NCBI GenBank assembly: GCA_937141935.1
Contig: CAKZQS010000029.1
Coordinates: 55,374 to 119,373 of the forward strand
Origin: an uncultured Ectothiorhodospiraceae bacterium
GTDB lineage: Bacteria; Pseudomonadota; Gammaproteobacteria; Nevskiales; Oceanococcaceae
Length of the DNA stretch: 64,000 nucleotides
Reading direction: 5' to 3'
Shown: positions 7,845-15,816 of the stretch, piece after piece
How the letters are laid out: each line of letters begins with the position of its first letter
Numbering within the stretch: the first letter of the stretch is position 1
The notes under the pieces: generated by a model
Seen by the model: only the letters and a program-made list of their open reading frames with translations
Told to the model about the DNA's origin: nothing
The model's database searches: none
Made by a program: the position numbers and the translations under genes

Positions 7845-10454
7845 TCAAGGATTTAACGGTGTGAAGCCGATCATGTGGATCCAGGTGCCACGATCCTGAT
7901 GCGGCATCGTCAGGCTGGGGCCGATCAGGCCGGTGAGGTTGTTGATGCTGGAACGGGCATGGATCCGGCGCCAGTTTTCCGGGTCGGCGCCGTACTCGGC
8001 CTCCAGCGCGGCCACCGCGCGGGTCAGCACCGCGCGCAGGAACTCGGCCTGGCTGCGACCACCCAGCCAGTCGTGGCGGACGGGGATGCTGGTCAGCTCC
8101 GGGTTGAAGATGCGCACGAAGAGCTTGTCGAAGGTGCCGGCGTCGTAGGGATGGTTGCCGCGCACGTTGTGCCGGCGCACGAAGTCGGCGCCCAGCGAGC
8201 CGTCGACGATCTCGGCGCGGGTGGCCTGGACCAGGGCGTCGAAGGCGGTTTCGCCGGGGCGGTCCGTGGCGGCTTCGTCGTTGAGGTCGATCTCGGGGTT
8301 GTAGTGGTCCTGGTCCCAGGCCGCGATCAGGTCCAGCACCGCCTGCTCGTTGGCCGACAGCTCCGGGGTGCCCTGCAGGCGCAGGTAGATCGGCACCATG
8401 TTGCGGGCGCGCGGGTCACGCAGGCCGATCCGGCGGTCGTAATCGATGAGCTTTTCGAAGCTCATGCGGTCGTCATCGCGCAGCAGGTCCTGCCAGTTGG
8501 TGATGCGCCCCTCGGAGCCGGCCGGTTCCTGCGAGGCATCGCCACCCACGCCCTCGCCCCAGCCATGCGCCGGCTTGTTGTTCCAGTTGGCCAGCCAGCC
8601 CTGGGCCGGGTTGCGCGACTGCGGCAGCTCCTCGAAGTCCAGCAGGCCCTGGTGGTCGAACTCGCCGCTACCGGGGATCGGCAGCCGCTGGTCCACGCCG
8701 GGGTGGCGGCGCGGGTGCAGGCCGGGGTGGTAGAAGGCGATGTTGCCGTCGGCATCGGCATACATCAGGTTCTCATTCCAGGTGACCAGGCGCATCGAGG
8801 CGTCGAAGTCGGTGAAGTTGTCGATGCGGGCCCAGTCGACGATGGCGGCCGCCGTTTCGACCTCACGCATCCACATGCCGTACTGCACGCTGCGCGCCAG
8901 GGTGCCATCGTCGCTGCGCGCCACCACCGGGCCGTGCACGGTGCGGCAGACCTCGACATCGACCGACTGGAAGGCCGGGCCGGCCGGCAGCGGGCCGGCC
9001 GTTTCGCGGTAGCTCACGCTCTCAGTGCGGCAGTCCATCTCCTTGACTTCGCCGTCGTGGACATAGGTATTCGGGTCCTCCCCGAGCACTTCGATGAAGC
9101 TGTCGATGGTCTTGGATTCGCCGGTGGTCAGCGCCCAGGCCGTGCGGCCGGTGTAGCCGATGCCCACCACGGGCAGGCCGGGCACCGTGGTGCCGCGGGC
9201 CGAGAAGCCACCGCCCTGCACCTCCAGCTCGGCCAGCAGCGTGGGGTAGGAATAGCCCAGCTGCGGCCCGGAGACCAGCAGCGTCGAGCCATCCACCGTG
9301 CGCTCGGGGGCCACCACCACCTGGTAGGAGGCGGAGATCCGCTCGGGCAGCACGCGCAGATCCGGCCAGGCCGGCGCGCTCTTGCGCACCGGCAGCAGCG
9401 GGCTGGGCGCGGGGAAGTCGCCGGTGCCCGGGCCTTCGGCCAGCTCCAGCGGCAGCCCCAGCGCGAAGTCGGCCATGCGCCCCAGCACCTGGGCGCGCTG
9501 CGCGGGCGGCGTGGTGATGTTGCTGAAGGTCTGGCCTTCGGGGACGGTCACCGCGGCCTTGCGGTCGTCGACCCAGAGCACGTCGCTGAAAATCTCCAGC
9601 GCCTTGTCGCGGCCAAACTCCTCGGCCAGCCGCTGCAGCTCGGCCACATTGGCGAACTCGTCGCCGCCATTGGAGGCCACCTGGCGGGTAATCAGCACGC
9701 CGATGGCCATGACATCGGTGGGCGTCAGCGGCGCGGGCTCATAGTCCAGCAGCACGAACTCGGCCGGCAGCGTGCTCGGGTCGCCGCTGACATCGGCGAT
9801 GCGCTGGTTGCTGCCGTCGCAATAGGCCTGGATCACCCGCCGCACGTCGTCCGACAGCGCGTCGAACATGGCCTGGTATTCCTCCTCGGTATAGGTCAGC
9901 ACGCGCGCCTCGACATCGGCCGGCACGCTGCCGGGGCCGGCCACCTCGGCCAGCGTGCCGCGGGCCTGGCGGCGGGCGCCGTCGAGCAGGAACAGGCGGT
10001 CCTCGGCCAGCGCATAGCCGGCGCCGAACCACACATCCTCCAGCGTGTCGCCGTGGATGACCGGCACGCCGAAGGGGTCGCGGTAGATGCGCACCGCGCC
10101 GTCGTTAAAGGTGCGCTGCGGCTCGAGGTCGCTCACGTCGAGGAAGCGGCCGTCCTTGAACTCGCTGTTCCAGTAGGGCAGGCGCTGGTCGTCGACGTGG
10201 TCGCCGTAGACGCTGGGGTCGCTGCCGATCAGGGCGCCCTGAGCCTGGTCCTGGGTGAACTCGGCGGTGGTGAAGTCGCCCGACTGGCCCGGGGCCAGGA
10301 TGCTCACGGCCTCCTGCGTGAAGGGGGCGTTGCTGACCGGGCGGATGGGGCCGTCGCCGCTGGGCAGCCCGCCGCCGTCGCCGCCGTCGCCGGAATTGCC
10401 GCTGCCGCCGCAGGCGCCAAGCAGCGCCAGGAATAGGATCGCAAATACGCGCAT
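7845..10454 (-). CDS. Penicillin-acylase-family lipoprotein
   Basis: An 869-residue Ntn-hydrolase-family amidase. The start has lipobox LGAC (Cys15) and a Gly/Asp/Ser-rich tether, so it is a lipoprotein facing the periplasm or surface. The alpha-subunit hallmark IYRDPFGVPVIHGDT and GAGYALAEDRLF are clear. The beta subunit normally begins with an autocatalytic Ser after Gly (GSN-W). Here the equivalent region near ISASYQVVVAPERT has Ala-Ser-Tyr instead, though the following PGLPVVGIGYTGRTAWALT block is normal. Relatives cleave amide bonds in beta-lactams or acyl-homoserine lactones; the substrate cannot be read here. A possible second family member is cut off at 62734-63147. Confidence 0.85.
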   Translation of the reverse strand: MRVFAILFLALLGACGGSGNSGDGGDGGGLPSGDGPIRPVSNAPFTQEAVSILAPGQSGDFTTAEFTQDQAQGALIGSDPSVYGDHVDDQRLPYWNSEFKDGRFLDVSDLEPQRTFNDGAVRIYRDPFGVPVIHGDTLEDVWFGAGYALAEDRLFLLDGARRQARGTLAEVAGPGSVPADVEARVLTYTEEEYQAMFDALSDDVRRVIQAYCDGSNQRIADVSGDPSTLPAEFVLLDYEPAPLTPTDVMAIGVLITRQVASNGGDEFANVAELQRLAEEFGRDKALEIFSDVLWVDDRKAAVTVPEGQTFSNITTPPAQRAQVLGRMADFALGLPLELAEGPGTGDFPAPSPLLPVRKSAPAWPDLRVLPERISASYQVVVAPERTVDGSTLLVSGPQLGYSYPTLLAELEVQGGGFSARGTTVPGLPVVGIGYTGRTAWALTTGESKTIDSFIEVLGEDPNTYVHDGEVKEMDCRTESVSYRETAGPLPAGPAFQSVDVEVCRTVHGPVVARSDDGTLARSVQYGMWMREVETAAAIVDWARIDNFTDFDASMRLVTWNENLMYADADGNIAFYHPGLHPRRHPGVDQRLPIPGSGEFDHQGLLDFEELPQSRNPAQGWLANWNNKPAHGWGEGVGGDASQEPAGSEGRITNWQDLLRDDDRMSFEKLIDYDRRIGLRDPRARNMVPIYLRLQGTPELSANEQAVLDLIAAWDQDHYNPEIDLNDEAATDRPGETAFDALVQATRAEIVDGSLGADFVRRHNVRGNHPYDAGTFDKLFVRIFNPELTSIPVRHDWLGGRSQAEFLRAVLTRAVAALEAEYGADPENWRRIHARSSINNLTGLIGPSLTMPHQDRGTWIHMIGFTPLNP

Positions 10455-10574
10455 GTGTGCTGGTCTCCAGCCCCGGGGGGCCTGTCTCCTCAGGTGATGC
10501 CCCGCAGTCTAGCGAATGCTTTACAGCGGCGGGCCCAGCCCGCATGCTTGCGCGCTTTTGCGCGACCCGCTGTC

Positions 10575-11141
10575 ATGCCCAAGGCCTCCGATCTGAAGTC
10601 CGGGATGGTCGTCCAGTACAAGGACGCCCCCTACATCGTGCGCAAGGTGCAGGCGCACAACCCCACCGCGCGCGGCGCCGCCACGCTGTACAAGGCGCGG
10701 CTGAATCACGCCGTGACCGGGCAAAAGCTGGATGCCAGCTTCAAGGGCGACGACCTGCTGCCGGATGTGGATTACGCGCGGCGCAACGTGCAGTTCCTCT
10801 ACCGCGATGCCGACGGGCTGACCTTCATGGACAAGGAGGACTACAGCCAGCACACGCTGTCCGAGGAGCAGCTGGAGGGTGTGACGCCCTACCTGACCGA
10901 GGACCTCGAAGGCCTGCAGGCGATTCTGATCGAGGAGGCCTGCGTGTCGATTACGCTGCCCGCGGCGGTCGAGCTGACGATCACCGAAACGGCGCCGGCG
11001 ATGAAATCGGCCTCGGCCACCTCGCGCACCAAGCCGGCGGTGCTGAGCACTGGGCTGGAGGTGCAGATCCCGGAATACCTGGCCGAGGGCGAGACGATCC
11101 GCGTGTCCACCGAAGACGGCAGCTTCCTCGGCCGCGCCTGA
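10575..11141 (+). CDS. efpL: Elongation factor P-like protein EfpL (YeiP)
   Basis: A 188-residue EF-P paralogue, started at the ATG of MPKASDLKSGMVV; the longer frame upstream has no homology-like content. Domain I has the loop NPTARGAATLYKAR with Arg33 at the tip. EF-P carries a modified Lys there, and Arg at this place marks the YeiP/EfpL subgroup, which needs no modification. FKGDDL, MDKEDY, and the end LEVQIPEYLAEGETIRVST are family signatures. The protein binds between ribosomal P and E sites and rescues stalling at polyproline and some other difficult sequences. Confidence 0.93.
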   Translation: MPKASDLKSGMVVQYKDAPYIVRKVQAHNPTARGAATLYKARLNHAVTGQKLDASFKGDDLLPDVDYARRNVQFLYRDADGLTFMDKEDYSQHTLSEEQLEGVTPYLTEDLEGLQAILIEEACVSITLPAAVELTITETAPAMKSASATSRTKPAVLSTGLEVQIPEYLAEGETIRVSTEDGSFLGRA

Positions 11142-11160
11142 AGCCCCTCGCGGGCCGCCG

Positions 11161-11985
11161 TCAGGCCCAGCGCTCGACCAGCGCCTGCACCAGCGGCTTC
11201 ATGAAGTAGCTTTGCGTGGGCATCAGGTCCACCGGCCAGTCGCGCTCGCGGCAGGCTTGCGCCACGACCGGGCCCACCGCGGCCACCAGGCAGCCGCCGG
11301 CGCCCAGCGCGGCCTGCCAGGCGGATTGGTGACCCTGCGCCGCCAGCCGCCGGGCCAGGCGGCTGACCTGCGGCGAGGAGGTCAGCAGCAGCGCGTCCAC
11401 CTCGCCGGCCAGCACGGCGGCGATCAGGCCGTCCACGGCCGTATCCTCGGCCTCGTCCGCGTAGCGATAGGGCTTGACGTACAGCGGGTGGGCGCCGGCC
11501 AAGTCCAGGCAGGCCCGCAGCGGCGCGTTGTCCTCATCGCCATAGAGCTGCACGCCGATGCGCCGCTCCATCAGCGACTGCTGCTCCAGCACCTCGATGA
11601 TGCCGGCGGTGGTCGGGTCCTGGGCATGCACGTCGGCGTTCAGGCCCAGTTCGCGCAGCGCGCGCGCCGGCTTGGGGCCCCGTACCACCGTGCGCGAACG
11701 GGCGATGGAGGCGATGAAGTCCTCGCGCCAGCCCCAGCGCTCGGCAAAGCCCACCAGGCGGCGCAGGCCCTCGCCGGTCAGCAGCACCAGATCGTCAAAC
11801 GGCGCGCGGATGCAGCTGTCCAGCCAGCAATGCACATGCTCGACATCGGTGGTGTCGTGGATGCCCACCAGCGGGCAGCGCAGCACCTGCGCCCCGCGCC
11901 GCTCCAGCAGCCCCGCCAGCACGTCGAGCTGGCGTGTTTCCGGGACGGCGACGCGCCGGCCGGTTAGTGGGGCGCTGGCGTCCAC
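11161..11985 (-). CDS. hemD: Uroporphyrinogen-III synthase
   Basis: About 274 residues if started at the GTG at 11985 (VDASAPLTGRRVAVPE), which sits 11 bp after the ompA-like stop. A start at 12069 would run 74 nt into that gene and seems less likely. The two alpha/beta lobes of HemD are visible: LTGRRVAVPETRQLDVLAGLLERRGA at the first strand-helix, then VLLTGEGLRRL, RGPKPARALRELG, and in the second lobe LLLTSSPQVSRLARRL and CLVAAVGPVVAQACRERDWPV. It closes the hydroxymethylbilane ring in haem and sirohaem synthesis. No hemC is next to it. Confidence 0.8.
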   Translation of the reverse strand: MDASAPLTGRRVAVPETRQLDVLAGLLERRGAQVLRCPLVGIHDTTDVEHVHCWLDSCIRAPFDDLVLLTGEGLRRLVGFAERWGWREDFIASIARSRTVVRGPKPARALRELGLNADVHAQDPTTAGIIEVLEQQSLMERRIGVQLYGDEDNAPLRACLDLAGAHPLYVKPYRYADEAEDTAVDGLIAAVLAGEVDALLLTSSPQVSRLARRLAAQGHQSAWQAALGAGGCLVAAVGPVVAQACRERDWPVDLMPTQSYFMKPLVQALVERWA

Positions 11986-11995
11986 GGTGGCCGGC

Positions 11996-13117
11996 TTATT
12001 TCGGGTCGTAGCCCGAATCCAGGCGAAACTCGACGCGGCGGTTGCGCTCGCGCCCGGCCGCGGTGTCATTGCTGGCTATCGGCTGGGATTCGCCAAAGGC
12101 CACGACCTTGAGCCGGTTGGCCGCAATGCCGCGCTGCGTGAGGAAGCGCTTGACCGAGTTGGCGCGCGCCAGCGACAGGCCCAGGTTGTATTCGGCATCG
12201 CCCACGCTGTCGGTGTGCCCGGCGATGGTGACGGTCTGCGCCGACCGCTTGCGCAACAGGCGCACCACTTCATCCAGGATCGTGCGGGCGTTGGCGGTCA
12301 GCACCGACGAGGCGGTTTCGAAGGTCACGCCATCCAGGCTCAGGTCTTCGGTCTGGAAGGCGACGCGACAGCCGTCGTCGTCGGTCAGCGTGCCGCGCGG
12401 CGTGCCGGGGCAGCGGTCCAGCGGGTCCAGCACGCCGTCCTGGTCGCTGTCGGTCGGGCGCGCCGGGTAGGTCCCGGGAGGCGCCGGCGTGCCGTAGGTG
12501 CCGGGCGGCGGCGGCTGCGGCGCCGTCGACGCGGGCGCGGCCGGGACGGGCACCTCGCGAATGACGATCTCGGTCGGGTCGATGGGGATCTCCAGACCCA
12601 GGCCGAAGCGGAAGTCGGTCATGCCGGGGCCGACATCCTCGTAGCGGGCGCGGCCTTCGAAGCGCAGGCGCAGGTCGGCCGTGGTCAGTGCCTTGCTCAG
12701 CACGCCGATGCCGACGTTGCCGAACAGCGCGCCGTCGTCGTTGGCGGTGCCCCGCAGGTCGTTGAAGGCAAAGCCCGCGCCAGCCAGCACGAAGGCCGAA
12801 AAGATGCCGCGTTCGCCCCACAGGGCCTGCATCTCGACGCTGCCGGCGCCGCGATAGTTGTCGCTGCCGCCACGGCGCCCGGTCTCGTGCACCTCGGTCG
12901 TGCCGCGAAATTCGACGTACAGCCAGGGCGACAGCTCGCGCCCGTAGAGCAGGTCAAAGGCGGCGCCTTCCTCGTTGGTCAGGCGGTTGCTGTCGGGGTC
13001 GACAAAGGAGCCCAGGAAGCTGAAGTAGGACTGCGGCGGCTGCTGCGCCGTCGCCGCGCCCGCCAGCAGCAGGCCGCCTGCAATCACCGCGGCGCGAGCG
13101 AAGTTCGTTGGCATCAT
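11996..13117 (-). CDS. OmpA-family outer membrane protein
   Basis: A 373-residue protein with a signal peptide (AGGLLLAGAATAQ). An N-terminal beta-barrel-like region of about 170 residues has alternating strands, such as SWLYVEFRGTTEV-type segments. A Pro-rich linker and one calcium-binding thrombospondin type 3 motif DSDQDGVLDPLDRCPGTP follow. The end is an OmpA C-domain with GHTDSVGDAEYNLGLSLARA and GESQPIASN...RERNRRVEF, which grips peptidoglycan through its Asp and Arg. It anchors the outer membrane to the wall. It runs toward hemD with 11 bp between. Confidence 0.9.
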   Translation of the reverse strand: MMPTNFARAAVIAGGLLLAGAATAQQPPQSYFSFLGSFVDPDSNRLTNEEGAAFDLLYGRELSPWLYVEFRGTTEVHETGRRGGSDNYRGAGSVEMQALWGERGIFSAFVLAGAGFAFNDLRGTANDDGALFGNVGIGVLSKALTTADLRLRFEGRARYEDVGPGMTDFRFGLGLEIPIDPTEIVIREVPVPAAPASTAPQPPPPGTYGTPAPPGTYPARPTDSDQDGVLDPLDRCPGTPRGTLTDDDGCRVAFQTEDLSLDGVTFETASSVLTANARTILDEVVRLLRKRSAQTVTIAGHTDSVGDAEYNLGLSLARANSVKRFLTQRGIAANRLKVVAFGESQPIASNDTAAGRERNRRVEFRLDSGYDPK

Positions 13118-13283
13118 CCCGGACTACTCCCCAATTTGTTGCGCAGCATAGCGCAAAACCAACTAAATCCACGACTTTGCGGCCATTGCTCAGGTCGATT
13201 CCAGCCCTGCCGCCGCGCTTGCGCTGTCCGCGGCTGGCGGCCGACCCCGTATTGCTGCCCGAGCCCCCGCCGCAAGACCCCGC

Positions 13284-14804
13284 ATGACCCGACTGGCCAC
13301 CGCCTACTGCCGCGCCAGCCAGGCCCTGGATGCACCGCTGGTGCGGGTGGAAGTGCATATCAGCGGCGGGCTGCCGGGCATGACCATCGTCGGCCTGCCC
13401 GAAACCGCGGTGCGCGAGGCCCGCGACCGCGTGCGCGCCGCGCTGCAAAGCAGCGGCTTTCGGGTGCCGCCCTCGCGCATCACCATCAATCTCGCCCCCG
13501 GCGAACTGCCCAAGCAGGGCAGCCGCTTCGACCTGGCCATCGCGCTGGGCATCCTGCAGGCGGCCGAGCTGCTGCGCCTGCCGCTGGAACAGGTGGAATG
13601 CCTGGCCGAGCTGGGCCTGGATGGCCAGTTGCGCCCGGTGGCCGGCGTGCTGCCGGCGGCGCGGGCCTGCGCGGCCTCGGGCCGGCGCCTGCTGCTGGCC
13701 CCCGAGGCGGCCGCGGAGGCGGCGCTGGTCGAGGGCCTGGAACTGGGCGCCGCGCCCAGCCTGCTGAGCCTGTGCGCGGCGTTGCAGAGCGAGGGGGAGT
13801 GGGCGGCACCTGCCGGAGCCGGGTCCGCTGCCGCCGCGCCCCGCCCCGCCCCGCCGACGCGCGGCGGCGCCGACCTGGCCGAGGTCAGCGGCCAGCCGCA
13901 GGCGCGCCGCGTGCTGGAGGTGGCGGCGGCGGGCGGCCACCATCTGCTGCTGTTCGGCCCGCCGGGCAGCGGCAAGAGCATGCTGGCGGCACGGCTACCC
14001 GGCCTGCTGCCGCCGCTGTCGGCTGCGCAGGCGCTGGAACTGGCCTGCGTGCAGTCACTGGGGCCGGAGGGTTTTGACCTGGCCGCCTTCGGCCACCGGC
14101 CCTTTCGCGCCCCGCATCACTCGGCCTCGGCCGTCGCGCTGGTCGGCGGCGGCCGCGAGGCCCGCCCCGGCGAGATCAGCCTGGCCAGCTACGGCACGCT
14201 GTGCCTGGACGAGATCGCCGAGTTCCCGCGCAGCGTGCTCGAGGTGCTGCGCGGGCCGCTGGATAGCGGCGAGGTCGCCATCGCCCGCGCCGCCGCCCGG
14301 GTGCGCTACCCGGCGCGTTTCCAGCTCGTGGCGACGATGAACCCCTGCCCCTGCGGCTTTCTGGGCGATGCCGGCAGCGAATGCCGCTGCACCGCCGAGC
14401 AGGTGCAGCGCTACCGCGCGCGGCTGTCCGGCCCGCTGCTGGATCGCATCGATTTGCAGCTGGGCATGCGCCGGCCGCCACCGGAGACCTTGCTGAACCC
14501 CCAGGCCGGCGAGCCCAGCGCGGCCGTGGCCGCCCGCGTGGCGGCCGCGCGGGCGCGGATGCAGGCCCGTCAGGGCGGGCTGAACGCGCAGCTGGCCGGC
14601 GCGGAGCTGCAGCAGCATTGCCAGCTGCGCCCGGCCGAGCGCCAGCTGGCCGAGACTGCGATGGCGCGGCTGCGCCTGTCGGCCCGCGGCTGGCACCGCA
14701 GCCTGCGCGTCGCGCGCACGCTGGCCGACATGCAGGACAGCCCGCGCATCGAGCGCCCGCACCTGGCGGAGGCGCTGGGCTATCGGCAGTTCGAACGCGC
14801 CTGA
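13284..14804 (+). CDS. comM: Mg-chelatase-like AAA+ helicase ComM (YifB)
   Basis: A 506-residue protein in the usual domain order. A Lon-C-like N-domain (GGLPGMTIVGLPETAVREARDR at its core) comes first, then a short Pro/Ala linker. The AAA+ module has Walker A GPPGSGKS (225-232), FRAPHHSASAVALVGGG, Walker B LCLDEIAEF and the sensor region MNPCPCGFLGD, and the C-domain ends RSLRVARTLADM. ComM is a hexameric branch-migration helicase that widens D-loops during natural transformation. Nearby genes do not belong to a competence operon, which is usual for comM. Confidence 0.93.
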   Translation: MTRLATAYCRASQALDAPLVRVEVHISGGLPGMTIVGLPETAVREARDRVRAALQSSGFRVPPSRITINLAPGELPKQGSRFDLAIALGILQAAELLRLPLEQVECLAELGLDGQLRPVAGVLPAARACAASGRRLLLAPEAAAEAALVEGLELGAAPSLLSLCAALQSEGEWAAPAGAGSAAAAPRPAPPTRGGADLAEVSGQPQARRVLEVAAAGGHHLLLFGPPGSGKSMLAARLPGLLPPLSAAQALELACVQSLGPEGFDLAAFGHRPFRAPHHSASAVALVGGGREARPGEISLASYGTLCLDEIAEFPRSVLEVLRGPLDSGEVAIARAAARVRYPARFQLVATMNPCPCGFLGDAGSECRCTAEQVQRYRARLSGPLLDRIDLQLGMRRPPPETLLNPQAGEPSAAVAARVAAARARMQARQGGLNAQLAGAELQQHCQLRPAERQLAETAMARLRLSARGWHRSLRVARTLADMQDSPRIERPHLAEALGYRQFERA

Positions 14805-14832
14805 GGCGGAGCTTGTGGGGGGCGCGGTGGCG

Positions 14833-15816
14833 CTAGGGCGCGGCCGGCTCGCGCAGCCACAGCCCCGAGCCCAGGTAGCGCTCGGTGACCAGGAGCTGGT
14901 CCGGGCGAAACAGCGGCGGGCGGCCGGCCTCCACCGAGGAGGGCTGGGTAAAGCTGCCCAGCGGCGATTCGCCACGCAGCGTGCCGTCCAGGCCCAGCGC
15001 GAACAGCCGCCCGTCCTGCCAGTCCGTGACCAGCAGCGTGTCGCCGACGAGGTTCAGGTCATCCAGGATCCGGCCGCGTTGCAGCAGCACGGTGGTCTCG
15101 CCGGCGCTGCCGTCGGCCTCGCGGGCGATGGCGACCACGGTGCCCAGCCCCAGCCCGTAGAGCGTGGTGTACAGCGCATCCTGCGTCACCACCAGCCCGT
15201 TGGGCCATTCGCCGGTGAAGCGGATCCAGGTTGTTTGCTCAAGGATGTTGCGCGGGTCTTGCGGGTCCACCGCCAGGCGCACGATCTTGGGCTTGACCGA
15301 GACCGGCCCATCGGTCACATACAGTGCGCCATCGGGACCGATGTCCATGCCGTTGGGCAGCGTCATGCCCGAAAGCGCGAAGATCGGCTCGGCCACAGGC
15401 TCGGCGGCGTTCAGATCCACCGCCTGCAGCGTGGAGAAGTCCGTCGGCCCGCCCGGCCCGGCGCACAGCGCGTACAGCGTGCCCGGCACCGACACCAGCC
15501 CGCTGCAGCCGCCGCCACCGGGCAGCAGCGTGCGCGCGCTGTAGCCCCCCGCGCCGTCCTCCAGCAGCTCGTACAGGTTTTCCTGCCCGGTCAGGAACAG
15601 CCGGCCTTCGGGTGTGAAGTGCAGGTTTTCCAGCTGCGGCAGGTCGATCAGCTGGCGCTGGGCGCAGTCGCCGTCCAGGCACCAGCCGGCCGCGGCCGCG
15701 CGCTCATCGGGCTGGCTGGCCTCGCAGCCGGCCAGCAGGGCGAACAGGGCCAGCAGTCCCGCGCGGCGGAACCCGTGCGGGACGCCGGCGGCCCGCCGGG
15801 CCGCAGTGGGCCACAT
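14833..15816 (-). CDS. Lipoprotein with SMP-30-like beta-propeller
   Basis: A 327-residue protein with lipobox LAGC (Cys31) after an Ala/Leu stretch. The body has propeller-blade repeats with Gly-Asp turns, for example NGMDIGPDGALYVTDG, NGLVVTQDALYTT and NLVGDTLLVTDWQDGRLFAL, as in SMP-30/gluconolactonase and strictosidine-synthase-like folds. Its start overlaps the stop of the DUF1302 gene (TGATG), so the two are translationally coupled. It is probably an envelope partner of that outer membrane protein rather than an enzyme of sugar metabolism, but this is inference from position. Confidence 0.75.
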   Translation of the reverse strand: MWPTAARRAAGVPHGFRRAGLLALFALLAGCEASQPDERAAAAGWCLDGDCAQRQLIDLPQLENLHFTPEGRLFLTGQENLYELLEDGAGGYSARTLLPGGGGCSGLVSVPGTLYALCAGPGGPTDFSTLQAVDLNAAEPVAEPIFALSGMTLPNGMDIGPDGALYVTDGPVSVKPKIVRLAVDPQDPRNILEQTTWIRFTGEWPNGLVVTQDALYTTLYGLGLGTVVAIAREADGSAGETTVLLQRGRILDDLNLVGDTLLVTDWQDGRLFALGLDGTLRGESPLGSFTQPSSVEAGRPPLFRPDQLLVTERYLGSGLWLREPAAP

